Origin: Agrobacterium tumefaciens_K
GTDB lineage: Bacteria; Pseudomonadota; Alphaproteobacteria; Rhizobiales; Rhizobiaceae
Assembly: GCF_031801495.1 (NCBI RefSeq)
Contig: NZ_JAOEGC010000001.1
Location: 1,922,001 to 1,986,000, forward strand
Direction: 5' to 3'
Length of the DNA stretch: 64,000 nucleotides
Shown: positions 1-7,892 of the stretch, in pieces
Layout of the letters: each line of letters opens with the position of its first letter
How positions within the stretch are numbered: the stretch's first letter is position 1
Translations under genes and position numbers: made by a program
The notes under the pieces: generated by a model
Database searches by the model: none
What the model was told of the DNA's origin: nothing
Seen by the model: only the letters and a program-made list of their open reading frames with translations

Positions 1-1234
1 GGGTCAGCAGGCCAATCATCAGGTTCAGCGTCACGATCAGGCCGAGATGGACGGGATCTATGCCGTAACGGGCCGCCACCGGCATCAGGATCGGCACCAA
101 GATGCTGATCGCCGCGATAGTGTCGAGGAAGGCGCCGACGATGAGTAGCAGGATGTTGACGATGATGAGGAAGGTCCACCAGTTGCTCGTCATCGAGAAC
201 ATGAAGTCGGAGAACAGCTGCGCCGCCTGGCTGACCGTCAGGAGCCATGCGAAGATCGATGCGGCCGTGACGATGAACAGGACCGATGCCGTGGTTTCGA
301 TGGTATCGAACGTGGCCTTGGACAGCGTTCTGAACGTCATGGTGCGGTAGCGCACGAGGCCGAGGAACAACGACCAGAGCACGGCCGCGACAGCCGCTTC
401 CGTGGGTGTGAACCAGCCCATCGTCATGCCGCCGATCAGAAGCACCGGCGTCATCAGCGCCATCACCGCGGAGAAGTCGTAATACCAGTCCAGCGCGACG
501 AGAACTGCAAGGCCGATGAGAACTGCAACGTTAACCGAAAGTCCGGCGAGGATCAGCAGGTAGACCGCCACCGGGAACGAAAGGACGATCACCACTTCCA
601 TGGATGCCGAAAGAAGCTGCTTCAGTTCGAAGGGGGTATCTGAACCCCAGCCCTTGCGCTTTGCGAAGATATAGACCGTCAGCATCATCAGCACGGTCAT
701 GACGACGCCCGGAATGATGCCCGCCATGAACAGCGCGCCGATCGAGGCGTTTGCCATCATGCCGTAGATGACAAAGGGCAGGGACGGTGGGAAAATCGGA
801 CCGAGCGTTGCGGAGGCTGCGGTGACGCCAACGGCGGCTTCGACGGGATAGCCGTGATCCTTCATCGCCTTGATTTCGATCGTGCCGATACCGGCAGCAT
901 CGGCGAGGGCCGTGCCGGACATGCCAGAGAAGACCACCGATCCGATGATGTTGACCTGCGCAAGACCGCCCTTCATCCAGCCCACCAGCGACAGCGCAAA
1001 GCGGTAGATGCGTCCAGTCACTCCAGCGATGTTCATCAGGTTTCCGGCCAGAATGAAGAAAGGCACGGCGATGAGCGGAAAGCTCTCCACGCCCGCGATC
1101 ATGCGCTGGGCGGCAATGATGTCAGGGGCGACGCCGTAGATGATGAGATAGGCTAGCGAGGAGACGGCCATGGATACGGCGACCGGCGTGCCGATGATGA
1201 GCAGCAGAAGAAAGGAGCCGATAAGCAGAAGCAT
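1..1234 (-). CDS. dctM: TRAP transporter large permease DctM (3' end outside window)
   Basis: This is the 12-TM-type large membrane subunit of a TRAP transporter, which couples solute uptake to the ion gradient. The frame opens at the ATG at 1234-1232, three bases after the dctQ stop, and stays open to the window edge (about 411 codons). The product is very hydrophobic throughout. It has the N-terminal run MLLLIGSFLLLLIIGTPVAV and internal family signatures such as FPLIAVPFFILAGNLMN, GTALADAAGIGTIEI and ATLGPIFPPSLPFVIYG. It breaks off in NLMIGLLT, which family members continue with a PP-x-G motif, so I infer that roughly the last 60-80 residues are missing. It is the last gene of the dctPQM order. 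The substrate is not readable from this subunit. Confidence 0.93.
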   Translation of the reverse strand, partial: MLLLIGSFLLLLIIGTPVAVSMAVSSLAYLIIYGVAPDIIAAQRMIAGVESFPLIAVPFFILAGNLMNIAGVTGRIYRFALSLVGWMKGGLAQVNIIGSVVFSGMSGTALADAAGIGTIEIKAMKDHGYPVEAAVGVTAASATLGPIFPPSLPFVIYGMMANASIGALFMAGIIPGVVMTVLMMLTVYIFAKRKGWGSDTPFELKQLLSASMEVVIVLSFPVAVYLLILAGLSVNVAVLIGLAVLVALDWYYDFSAVMALMTPVLLIGGMTMGWFTPTEAAVAAVLWSLFLGLVRYRTMTFRTLSKATFDTIETTASVLFIVTAASIFAWLLTVSQAAQLFSDFMFSMTSNWWTFLIIVNILLLIVGAFLDTIAAISILVPILMPVAARYGIDPVHLGLIVTLNLMIGLLT

Positions 1235-1237
1235 GGT

Positions 1238-1813
1238 CTAGATTCCCTGTGTGCTGACGGCTTCCTGAGCCTTCTCGCGGATGGTCTGTTTGCCGGTGAT
1301 GTCCTTGACGAAGTTGTGCAGGGCACGCAGGAACATCAGCGCAAAGGCGGCGAATACGGTGTAAAAGACGATGCCGCGTGGCAGGTCGACAGTGACCATG
1401 CGCTCGTCGCCGACGATTTCGAGGTAGCGCCACATCAGCCAGGTGATGTAGGCGAAAAAGCCGATGGTGATGAGGTCGACGATCAGTTCCAGCGCACGCC
1501 CGACGGGTTTGGGCAGGAAACGGTAGATAAGATCGACATGAATGTGGCGAAACATGCGCGTGCACATGACCGAACCGAGAAAGACCACGACGACAAGGCA
1601 GTTGGCGGCTATTTCCTCCGTCCAGGCGAAGCTGTCGTTGAGGACGTACCGCGTAAAGAATTGCAGGAAGACGCACAGGCCCATGCCCCAGAAAACGGCA
1701 AGGGTCAGCCAGTCCTCGAACGCATAGGGAGACAGATCGACGGGGCCGACCTCCTCCTCGAAGGCATGCGCCATTTCTTCCACGCTGATGGGGGCGTGTT
1801 GATGGTCAGTCAT
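1238..1813 (-). CDS. dctQ: TRAP transporter small permease DctQ
   Basis: This is the four-helix small membrane subunit of the TRAP transporter (191 aa, usual family size). It has a soluble N-terminus of about 30 residues, then hydrophobic segments near residues 33-55 (LTLAVFWGMGLCVFLQFFTRYV), 67-85 (IAANCLVVVVFLGSVMCTR), 108-130 and 147-168. The W-T-E-E-I motif after the first helix is typical of DctQ. It lies 72 bases downstream of dctP and three bases ahead of dctM on the same strand, so the three subunits form one transcription unit. Confidence 0.93.
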   Translation of the reverse strand: MTDHQHAPISVEEMAHAFEEEVGPVDLSPYAFEDWLTLAVFWGMGLCVFLQFFTRYVLNDSFAWTEEIAANCLVVVVFLGSVMCTRMFRHIHVDLIYRFLPKPVGRALELIVDLITIGFFAYITWLMWRYLEIVGDERMVTVDLPRGIVFYTVFAAFALMFLRALHNFVKDITGKQTIREKAQEAVSTQGI

Positions 1814-1885
1814 TGACGGGACTCCAGTCCGAGTATTGTGGTGGGCTGCACCCCGGCCGGGTGAGGGCCGGGATGCGCTCGTGGA

Positions 1886-2860
1886 TCACTGGATGGCGCG
1901 AATGGCGTCCCAGTCGGCCTTGTCGTATCCGAAGTCCTCGAGCTTCACCTTGTCGATGACATTCTTTTCGAAGTCGGCCTTGTCGACTTCCGCAACGGTG
2001 ATGCCCTTCGACTTGAATTCATCGACCAGCGCCTTTTCGCGTGCCTCGATGGTTTTCGTCGTGCGGGCCGCAGCCTCCTGCATCACGTCGGTGAAGATTT
2101 TTTTGTCTTCGTCCGAAAGGCTTGCCCAGCGGGTCTTGGAGACCAGCGTGTTGAGGTGGTCGACGATATGGCCCGTCAGAACGATGTTCTTCTGCACTTC
2201 GTAGAACTTCTTCGCCTCGATGGTCGTCAGCGGGTTTTCCTGTGCCTCGACGGTGCCGTTCTGGAGTGCGAGATAGACTTCGGCAAAGGCGATCGGAGTG
2301 GTGTTCGCACCGCAGGCGCGCGGCATGGCCAGATAGGCTGGAACATCGGGAACGCGCATTTTCAGCCCGTTCATGTCACCGCATTTTGCAATCGGCTTGT
2401 TCGAGGTCGTGTGGCGCGTGCCGTAGTAGCTGACGGCGACGATATGGTTGCCGGTCTTGTCTTCGTAGCCTTTGGCGAGCTTCTTGAAGACATCGCTCTT
2501 CGTGTAGGCGATCAGATGGCTCGGATCGCGGAAGATGTAGGGGAAGTAGGTGACGCCGATCGGCTTGTGATCGCGCGCCGCAAAGCTCGACCCTGAAATG
2601 ATGATATCGACCGTGCCGAGCTTCAGACCCTGATTGATATCCGCTTCCTTGCCGAGCTGCGAAGCGGGGAACACATCGATCTTGTAGCGACCCTCGGTGC
2701 GCTTGGCGATTTCTTCCGCCGCCCATACCGAATCCGTATGGAACGGTTCCGATGTTTCGTAAACATGGGCCCATTTCAGCACGGTCTGCGCCTGTGCCGC
2801 CAAAGCCGATAGCAGAACCGCTGCCGTAGCACCCATCAAAGTAGACAATCTGATTTTCAT
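1886..2860 (-). CDS. dctP: TRAP transporter periplasmic solute-binding protein DctP
   Basis: This is the periplasmic receptor of the TRAP system (324 aa). I start it at the ATG at 2860, which has a GGGGAGGAG ribosome binding site just upstream and gives a clean Sec signal peptide (MKIRLSTLMGATAAVLLSALAAQAQ). A longer open frame to 3076 would remove that signal from the N-terminus. The mature start VLKWAHVYETSEPFH and the central MRVPDVPAYLAMPRACGANTTPIAF region are typical of DctP; the arginine there (MKMRV/LKMRVP) is the conserved carboxylate-binding residue of the family, so an organic or sugar acid is the likely ligand. The regulator gene is 62 bases upstream on the same strand. Confidence 0.93.
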   Translation of the reverse strand: MKIRLSTLMGATAAVLLSALAAQAQTVLKWAHVYETSEPFHTDSVWAAEEIAKRTEGRYKIDVFPASQLGKEADINQGLKLGTVDIIISGSSFAARDHKPIGVTYFPYIFRDPSHLIAYTKSDVFKKLAKGYEDKTGNHIVAVSYYGTRHTTSNKPIAKCGDMNGLKMRVPDVPAYLAMPRACGANTTPIAFAEVYLALQNGTVEAQENPLTTIEAKKFYEVQKNIVLTGHIVDHLNTLVSKTRWASLSDEDKKIFTDVMQEAAARTTKTIEAREKALVDEFKSKGITVAEVDKADFEKNVIDKVKLEDFGYDKADWDAIRAIQ

Positions 2861-2922
2861 TCTTAACTCCTCCCCAATTAAATCCAGATGTGTTGCGTTT
2901 TCCCGCCGCCGGCTGGCGGCGG

Positions 2923-3639
2923 TTATTCCTCCCCGATCGTTTCCTCCCCGAAACTTTCGGAAAATCTCTTCTGCGATAGCGTCAGGTGCTGCCGCATTGC
3001 CTCGCGTGCGGTTGCGGGATCGTTGGCAGCGATCGCATCGCGGATGATGCGGTGTTCTGATACCGCAAGGCTCCATGTATGCGGACCCTCGAAATAGCTG
3101 GCGAGCTTTTCGAAATATGGAGAAAGGCTGCGCTCGTCGTAGATCAGCCCGGTAAAGCGGTTGAGGGCCGAGTTGCCGATGATGTCGGCGATGGCAGTAT
3201 GGAAGGCGCGGTCGAGATTGAGCGCCTGAGGCGAATTGTCGAGGGCGGCGGCCATGCGCTCAATGATGTCGTCGAGTTTTACGATGGAATCGGGAGTGGC
3301 GAGCCGTGCAGCCTCTTCGGCAATGGCGCTCTCGATGATGCAGCGCGCCTGGAGGATTTCGAATGGTCCATGCGCATCCGGGATCGGCCGTATCGCCTTT
3401 TCCGGCTTTCCGGCGGCGTTCACATAAACGCCGGATCCCATTCGGATATGGATATGACCTTCCACCTCCAGCACGATCAGTGCTTCACGTACTGTCGGAC
3501 GCGACACGCCGAAGCGTTCGGCGAGATCGCGTTCTGCCGGCAGGCGCTGGCCGTCGACCAGTTCTCCGGTTTCTATGAGCAAGCGAATTTGCTCCGCGAC
3601 CAGCCTGTAAAGACGGCGCGGCTCCAGTGCCACAAACAT
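2923..3639 (-). CDS. GntR-family (FadR/FCD) transcriptional regulator
   Basis: This 238-aa regulator has an N-terminal winged helix (residues about 5-75, RLYRLVAEQIRLLIETGEL ... ERDLAERFGVSRPTVREAL) and a C-terminal all-helical FCD ligand domain (about 90-230) with spaced histidines (FHTAI, SEHRII, MRQHL), which usually hold a metal and an organic acid. I start it at the ATG at 3639, eight bases behind a GGGAGGAAA site; an upstream in-frame ATG at 3699 has no such site. It is directly upstream of dctPQM on the same strand and is the likely regulator of that operon and of itself through the operator at 3681-3697. Confidence 0.92.
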   Translation of the reverse strand: MFVALEPRRLYRLVAEQIRLLIETGELVDGQRLPAERDLAERFGVSRPTVREALIVLEVEGHIHIRMGSGVYVNAAGKPEKAIRPIPDAHGPFEILQARCIIESAIAEEAARLATPDSIVKLDDIIERMAAALDNSPQALNLDRAFHTAIADIIGNSALNRFTGLIYDERSLSPYFEKLASYFEGPHTWSLAVSEHRIIRDAIAANDPATAREAMRQHLTLSQKRFSESFGEETIGEE

Positions 3640-3680
3640 GATTTCCTCCCGGCGCGAAAGTCTCCCCCCTTCGCGCAAGC

Positions 3681-3697
3681 GGTAAGATTGTCTTACC
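3681..3697. promoter_or_regulatory. Palindromic operator ahead of the GntR-TRAP operon
   Basis: A perfect inverted repeat, GGTAAGA-TTG-TCTTACC, lies 42 bases upstream of the chosen regulator start. Positions 3688-3698 match the FadR-subfamily operator pattern T-N-GT-N3-AC-N-A on both strands (TTGTCTTACCA / TGGTAAGACAA). Its place between the upstream TTGACT-like element (3729-3734, minus strand) and the gene suggests autoregulation and control of the TRAP genes. The promoter itself is only weakly recognisable. Confidence 0.8.
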
Positions 3698-3906
3698 AAT
3701 TCAATTAGTGATACGGGATGGCCTCAAAGTCAATCCGCATGCGGCCGAAAGTGACTGATTGTTTAAATCTATGATATATAATGATATTGTTCAGTTTCTT
3801 GATGGTTTTTGGCATTCTGCGCCGTGCCGATCTGAAAAAAATTGGTCAGGTGGCTTGGCCGTGTTCGGGCCAGTTGAGTCGTTGGGGGCTCCCTCGAACG
3901 ATGTTT

Positions 3907-4593
3907 TCATTTTGGCGCAGGTAGAAGCCTCAGGGTACCAGTGATGCCAGTTGCTAAATCCAGTTCGCCATAGCCGCCAATCGAAAGATGCGCGGTATCG
4001 AGCGGGTGGGAATGTGTGGCATTGATGACCACGACGGTCGCGCCCATGCATTCGCCCGCCTGGATACCTGCAGGTGCGTCCTCGAACACGACGCAGCTCT
4101 CCGGCGAAACGCCGAGCTTTTCGGCTGCTTTCCTGTAACCTTCCGGATCAGGCTTTCCGTTCACGACATCCTCGGCGCAGATCATGACATCGGGCGGGGT
4201 CAGGCCAGCTGCAGCTAGCCGCCTTTCCGCCAGCGCCCGTGCCGCGGAGGTGACGATTGCCCATTTCCCGGCCGGGAGTTTTCCGAGGAAAGCTGCGGCA
4301 CCCGGTATCTGAACGATCCCGTTCACATCGTCCATTTCCCTTTGCAGAAGCATGTCCGCCTGCTCATCGACGTCGAGGCCGGGAACGGCTTCGCGCTTCA
4401 CGACTTCCAGCGCCCGCATCCCGTGGATGCGCTGCAGGAAGGCCTCCGGTTCGATGCCGTTATCAACCGCCCATTCGCGCCAGACGCGCTCGACCACGGC
4501 AATCGAGTTGACCAGCGTGCCATCCATGTCGAACAAAAAGGCTGAGTATTCACGCGAGAAGGTCACTTCGGCGGGCGGAACTTTGCTGTGCAT
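3907..4593 (-). CDS. HAD-superfamily sugar-phosphatase-like hydrolase
   Basis: This 228-aa protein is a HAD hydrolase with a C1-type helical cap, resembling beta-phosphoglucomutase/2-deoxyglucose-6-phosphatase relatives. Motif I is FLFDMDGTLVNS (two catalytic Asp, residues about 20-31), motif II is the S/T in AIVTSAA, and motifs III/IV are the Lys in GKPDPEGY and ECVV-F-EDAPAG-I (seen as CVVFEDAPAGIQAGE). The likely reaction is hydrolysis of a small phosphorylated sugar or polyol, but the cap does not reveal the substrate. It is on the same strand as, and upstream of, the GntR-TRAP unit, separated by 267 bases that hold the operator, so it is probably a separate transcript. Confidence 0.88.
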   Translation of the reverse strand: MHSKVPPAEVTFSREYSAFLFDMDGTLVNSIAVVERVWREWAVDNGIEPEAFLQRIHGMRALEVVKREAVPGLDVDEQADMLLQREMDDVNGIVQIPGAAAFLGKLPAGKWAIVTSAARALAERRLAAAGLTPPDVMICAEDVVNGKPDPEGYRKAAEKLGVSPESCVVFEDAPAGIQAGECMGATVVVINATHSHPLDTAHLSIGGYGELDLATGITGTLRLLPAPK

Positions 4594-4963
4594 CTGAGAT
4601 TCCTGAAAAATGGCGGGTTCTCTACGTCTCTACCCCATCGCCGTGAGGGACGGAATCGGTTTTCGTCAATCCCTTCGTCAAGGACAGTCTCTCATTGGCA
4701 ATATTTGACCCAAGGCTGGCGCAAGCTTTCCGTCCCAGAATCGGACGATTGATGCTATCCCTGACTCGGACAGACCATATCCGGCCGAAGGTCGGGTAGT
4801 GGCGGCATGATGGCCGCAGACGTGGCAATGATCCGATCTCATCGTGTGGCGTGAAGAGTGAATACGGAATTTAAATCAATGGAAAGCGGCTGTTTCCTGA
4901 TTCTGTTTCTTAGCTTTTCAGGCGATGGCATTTCTTAATGCGGATGCCGTTTTCCACGCCGCG
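4594..4963. other. Intergenic region between the HAD gene and minC
   Basis: About 370 bases separate two divergent genes. No reading frame here has convincing codon use; a 68-codon minus-strand frame (4622-4828) resembles no protein I know. A 9-base inverted repeat, GGGACGGAA (4647-4655) and TTCCGTCCC (4728-4736), is spaced by 72 bases and has no clear meaning. The right side becomes AT-rich before the CtrA box and should contain the minCDE promoter. Confidence 0.5.
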
Positions 4964-4979
4964 TTAACCTTTTGTTAAC
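4964..4979 (+). promoter_or_regulatory. CtrA-binding box upstream of minCDE
   Basis: The sequence TTAA-CCTTTTG-TTAAC matches the full CtrA consensus TTAA-N7-TTAAC. It ends 40 bases ahead of the minC ATG at 5020. A TATTAG element (4982-4987) directly after the box could be the -10, so the box would overlap the core promoter. Control of minCDE by the cell-cycle regulator CtrA is known from Sinorhizobium meliloti, which fits this placement. Confidence 0.82.
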
Positions 4980-5019
4980 CATATTAGAGTTACCTGATGT
5001 CAACGATTTGTTTACCAAG

Positions 5020-5751
5020 ATGACCAAAGTGCTAACAGACCAGCGTTCGATCCGTATCAAAGGCCGCTCCTTTCTGGCGGTTGTCCTTTCTCCCGAAGCG
5101 CCCGTGGATCAATGGCTGGAACGGCTGGATGATCTGGCGGCGCGTTCCGCCGGTTTCTTTCTGGCGCGTCCGGTTGTTCTGGATGTCGCGGATCTGGCCG
5201 TGGACAAGGCGGGTCTGAAGGCGCTGCTGGCTGCACTTACCGAACGCAATGTCGGTATCATGGGCATAGAGGGCGTGCGTCCGTCGATGATCGAGCCCGG
5301 CATGCCGCCGGCGCTGAAGGGCGGCAAGCCTGCCTCCGACGTTGAGGTGGAACCTGTTGCAGCCGCTCCCATCGAGGCGGAAGATGCAAAGCCGCGCCCG
5401 TCCGGTGAGATTCGCGCCGTGGTGCAATCACTTGTCATCAATGAGCCGGTGCGCTCCGGGCAGTCGATCATGTTCCCGGAAGGTGACGTGACCGTCATCG
5501 GTTCTGTAGCGTCAGGCGCTGAAATCATCGCGGGCGGTTCCATACACGTCTATGGCGCGCTGCGCGGACGGGCGATGGCAGGCTCGCTCGGCAATGTTTC
5601 CGCGCGCATTTTCTGCCGCAAGCTGGAGGCGGAACTGCTGGCGATCGATGGCGTCTACAAGGTGGCCGAAGACATAGACGACAAGCTGCGCGGACAGCCG
5701 GTCCAGCTGTGGCTGGAAAACGATACGATCAAAGCAGAGAAACTAAATTGA
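5020..5751 (+). CDS. minC: Septum site-determining protein MinC
   Basis: MinC inhibits FtsZ ring assembly away from midcell and is recruited to the membrane by MinD. The 243-aa product has the N-terminal FtsZ-inhibiting domain (about 1-100, IRIKGRSFLAVVLSPE) and the C-terminal beta-helical dimerisation domain (about 135-240) with the hallmark VRSGQSIMFPEGDVTVIGSVASGAEI and GSIHVYGALRGRAMAG stretches (split here around residue 165). I use the ATG at 5020. The frame could extend to a TTG at 4972, but that would run into the CtrA box and add residues not typical of rhizobial MinC. minD follows after 41 bases. Confidence 0.95.
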   Translation: MTKVLTDQRSIRIKGRSFLAVVLSPEAPVDQWLERLDDLAARSAGFFLARPVVLDVADLAVDKAGLKALLAALTERNVGIMGIEGVRPSMIEPGMPPALKGGKPASDVEVEPVAAAPIEAEDAKPRPSGEIRAVVQSLVINEPVRSGQSIMFPEGDVTVIGSVASGAEIIAGGSIHVYGALRGRAMAGSLGNVSARIFCRKLEAELLAIDGVYKVAEDIDDKLRGQPVQLWLENDTIKAEKLN

Positions 5752-5792
5752 GCCAAAATGGCCAGAAAACAGGACAGGAACAGGAGAGCAAT

Positions 5793-6608
5793 ATGGGGAA
5801 GGTAGTCGTTGTAACTTCCGGAAAGGGCGGGGTCGGCAAGACCACCTCGACCGCTGCGCTGGGCGCTGCTCTGGCGCAGAACAAGCAGAAAGTTGTCGTC
5901 GTGGATTTCGATGTCGGTCTGCGTAACCTCGATCTGGTCATGGGTGCGGAACGCCGCGTTGTCTACGATCTCGTCAACGTCATTCAGGGCGATGCGAAGC
6001 TGACCCAGGCGCTGATCCGTGACAAGCGCCTCGACACGCTGTTCCTGCTGCCCGCATCGCAGACCCGCGACAAGGACAATCTGACGCCGGAAGGTGTCGA
6101 GTGGGTCATCAACGAACTGCGCAAGCATTTCGACTGGGTGATCTGCGACAGCCCGGCGGGTATCGAGCGCGGCGCGACGCTTGCCATGCGCCATGCCGAC
6201 GTTGCCGTCGTCGTCACCAACCCTGAAGTGTCATCGGTGCGCGATAGCGACCGCATCATCGGCCTTCTCGATTCCAAGACCGTGAAGGCCGAACGCGGCG
6301 AGCGGATGGAAAAGCATCTGCTGCTGACTCGTTATGATCCGGCCCGCGCCGAGCGTGGCGACATGCTCAAGGTCGATGACGTTCTCGAAATTCTTTCCAT
6401 CCCGTTGCTCGGCATCATTCCGGAAAGCTCCGATGTGCTGCGGGCGTCTAACGTCGGTTCGCCGGTCACACTCGCAGATGCACGTTGCGCTCCTGCGATG
6501 GCGTACTTCGACGCGGCGCGTCGTCTTTCCGGCGAAGACATCCCGGTGGTCGTGCCGGGCGAGAAGCGGGGTATCTTCTCCAAGATCTTCGCAAGGAGGG
6601 CTGCATGA
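5793..6608 (+). CDS. minD: Septum site-determining ATPase MinD
   Basis: MinD is a ParA/Mrp-type ATPase that cycles on the membrane and carries MinC to the poles. The 271-aa product begins MGKVVVVTSGKGGVGKTTS, containing the deviant Walker A motif with its signature lysine. It also has VVVDFDVGLRNLDLVMG and the Walker B-like ICDSPAGIE. The C-terminal tail (GEKRGIFSKIFARRAA) is the amphipathic membrane-targeting helix. The ATG at 5793 has a CAGGAGAG site upstream; a longer frame from 5709 would bury the Walker motif. Its stop overlaps the minE start as ATGA. Confidence 0.97.
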   Translation: MGKVVVVTSGKGGVGKTTSTAALGAALAQNKQKVVVVDFDVGLRNLDLVMGAERRVVYDLVNVIQGDAKLTQALIRDKRLDTLFLLPASQTRDKDNLTPEGVEWVINELRKHFDWVICDSPAGIERGATLAMRHADVAVVVTNPEVSSVRDSDRIIGLLDSKTVKAERGERMEKHLLLTRYDPARAERGDMLKVDDVLEILSIPLLGIIPESSDVLRASNVGSPVTLADARCAPAMAYFDAARRLSGEDIPVVVPGEKRGIFSKIFARRAA

Positions 6609-6865
6609 GCATCTTCAGTCTTTTCCGCAAGCCGAAGTCTGCGCCGCTCGCACGCGAGCGACTGCAGGTCTTGCTTGCCCATGAACGTGCCTCGTCTGGC
6701 TCGGATCTGGTCGCTGTTCTCAGAGAGGAAATTCTGGCGGTCATTTCCAAGCATGTACAGATCGACAACGACAAGGTGCAGGTGCGAATGGATCGCGACG
6801 AGCATGTCTCCGTTCTGGAGATCGATGTCGAGATCCCACTCGGAACCAATCTGCGCGCTGCCTGA
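6605..6865 (+). CDS. minE: Cell division topological specificity factor MinE
   Basis: MinE stimulates MinD ATPase and so drives pole-to-pole oscillation. The 86-aa protein starts MSIFSLFRKP, the membrane-contacting segment, followed by the MinD-stimulating region (ARERLQVLLAHERA, about 16-30). A C-terminal topological specificity domain follows (ILAVISKHVQIDNDKVQVRM ... VLEIDVEIPL). Length is normal. The start overlaps the minD stop by four bases (ATGA), so translation is probably coupled. A strong terminator lies 24 bases after the stop. Confidence 0.96.
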   Translation: MSIFSLFRKPKSAPLARERLQVLLAHERASSGSDLVAVLREEILAVISKHVQIDNDKVQVRMDRDEHVSVLEIDVEIPLGTNLRAA

Positions 6866-6888
6866 GGCTGGCTGCCGTTGACCTGATT

Positions 6889-6922
6889 ACCGCCGCCGGT
6901 CCGACGACTGGCGGCGGTTTTT
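6889..6922 (+). terminator. Rho-independent terminator of minCDE
   Basis: A 9-bp stem, ACCGCCGCC (6889-6897) with GGCGGCGGT (6910-6918), has a 12-base loop and runs into five T residues (6918-6922). It ends at the stop codon of the convergent binding-protein gene and reads in the plus direction only. Confidence 0.9.
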
Positions 6923-7820
6923 ATTGGGTGCTGTCGACCGGATTGCGGAACGCCTGTGCAAGATCTTCGGGCAGGGGACGGCGCAGGTTCATGCCATGCG
7001 GCGGTATCGGGGCGTTGAACCATTTATCGTAGATCTTCTCGATCTCGCCGCTGGCATAAATCTTCGCCAGAGCACCGTTGACCGTTTCCTTGAATTCCAG
7101 ATCGCCGTGCCGCATCATCAGGCCGTAGGGCTGGGGCGGCGCCAGATAATCGCTGGAGATTGAATAGTCTTCAGGTTTGCCTGTTTCGGCTACGAATGAT
7201 CGCAGAAGAATGTCATCCATAATGAAGGCCGAGGCACGGCCTTCGGTCACCATGTCGAACCCGCCTTTCGTGCTGTCGCTCTGAACAACGGCGATACTCA
7301 TGTTCTTGCGGCGGTTGAGAGCGTTCAGCTGGCTGATGTTGATCGTTCCGGTCGTCACCGAAACGGTTCTTCCGGCAAGGTCATCGAGAGTGGTAAGGCC
7401 ACTCGATTTCAGCGCGACATAACGGGTGCCGGTTAAAAACAGATCATAGGAAAACCACACGGCCTTGCGGCGCTCTTCCGTGTTCGTGCTGGAAACGCAT
7501 TCGAGATCGATGGCGCCGCTGTTGAGCATCGGGATACGGTTGCTGGGCGTGCGTTCAACGAACTCGACCTTGATGTCAGGCCTGCCGAGCTTTTCGCGGA
7601 TTGCTTCCGTGACCCGCATGCACAGTTCTATGCTGTAGCCGATGGGGGTGGGCTCCGTTCCCAGATAGGAAAACGGCGTGTTGTTGTCACCGTAACCGAT
7701 CCGTATGATACCGGTTCTGGCGATCGTTTCCAGGGTCGGCGGCTGGCTGCCGGTGGCGGCGGCGAGAGCCGGAGCAATAGCTGAGATGACCGAAGCAAGC
7801 CACAATACCGAGCCGCGCAT
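6921..7820 (-). CDS. Family 3 (amino-acid type) periplasmic binding protein, copy A
   Basis: This is a polar amino-acid-type solute-binding protein of about 299 aa, resembling glutamate/aspartate receptors (GltI). From the ATG at 7820 (GGAG seven bases upstream) it begins with a signal peptide, MRGSVLWLASVISAIAPALA. The frame continues to an ATG at 7850 without a ribosome site. Family features include TGIIRIGYGDNNTPFSYLG, ERTPSNRIPMLNSGAIDLEC (the R-ligand loop and S-G-x-I-D-L), WFSYDLFLTGTRY and GLMMRHGD. It is a close paralogue of the next upstream gene. No permease or ATPase gene is adjacent. Confidence 0.9.
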   Translation of the reverse strand: MRGSVLWLASVISAIAPALAAATGSQPPTLETIARTGIIRIGYGDNNTPFSYLGTEPTPIGYSIELCMRVTEAIREKLGRPDIKVEFVERTPSNRIPMLNSGAIDLECVSSTNTEERRKAVWFSYDLFLTGTRYVALKSSGLTTLDDLAGRTVSVTTGTINISQLNALNRRKNMSIAVVQSDSTKGGFDMVTEGRASAFIMDDILLRSFVAETGKPEDYSISSDYLAPPQPYGLMMRHGDLEFKETVNGALAKIYASGEIEKIYDKWFNAPIPPHGMNLRRPLPEDLAQAFRNPVDSTQ

Positions 7821-7892
7821 AACGTATCTCCAAACAGAAATGTTCATCATCGGGTTTAACGTCGGCAGTCACTGGCAGCGATACCGCCACCG

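Noticed and set aside
4622..4828. A 68-codon minus-strand frame in the gap before minC
   Set aside because: No family likeness, no clear ribosome site and poor third-position bias.
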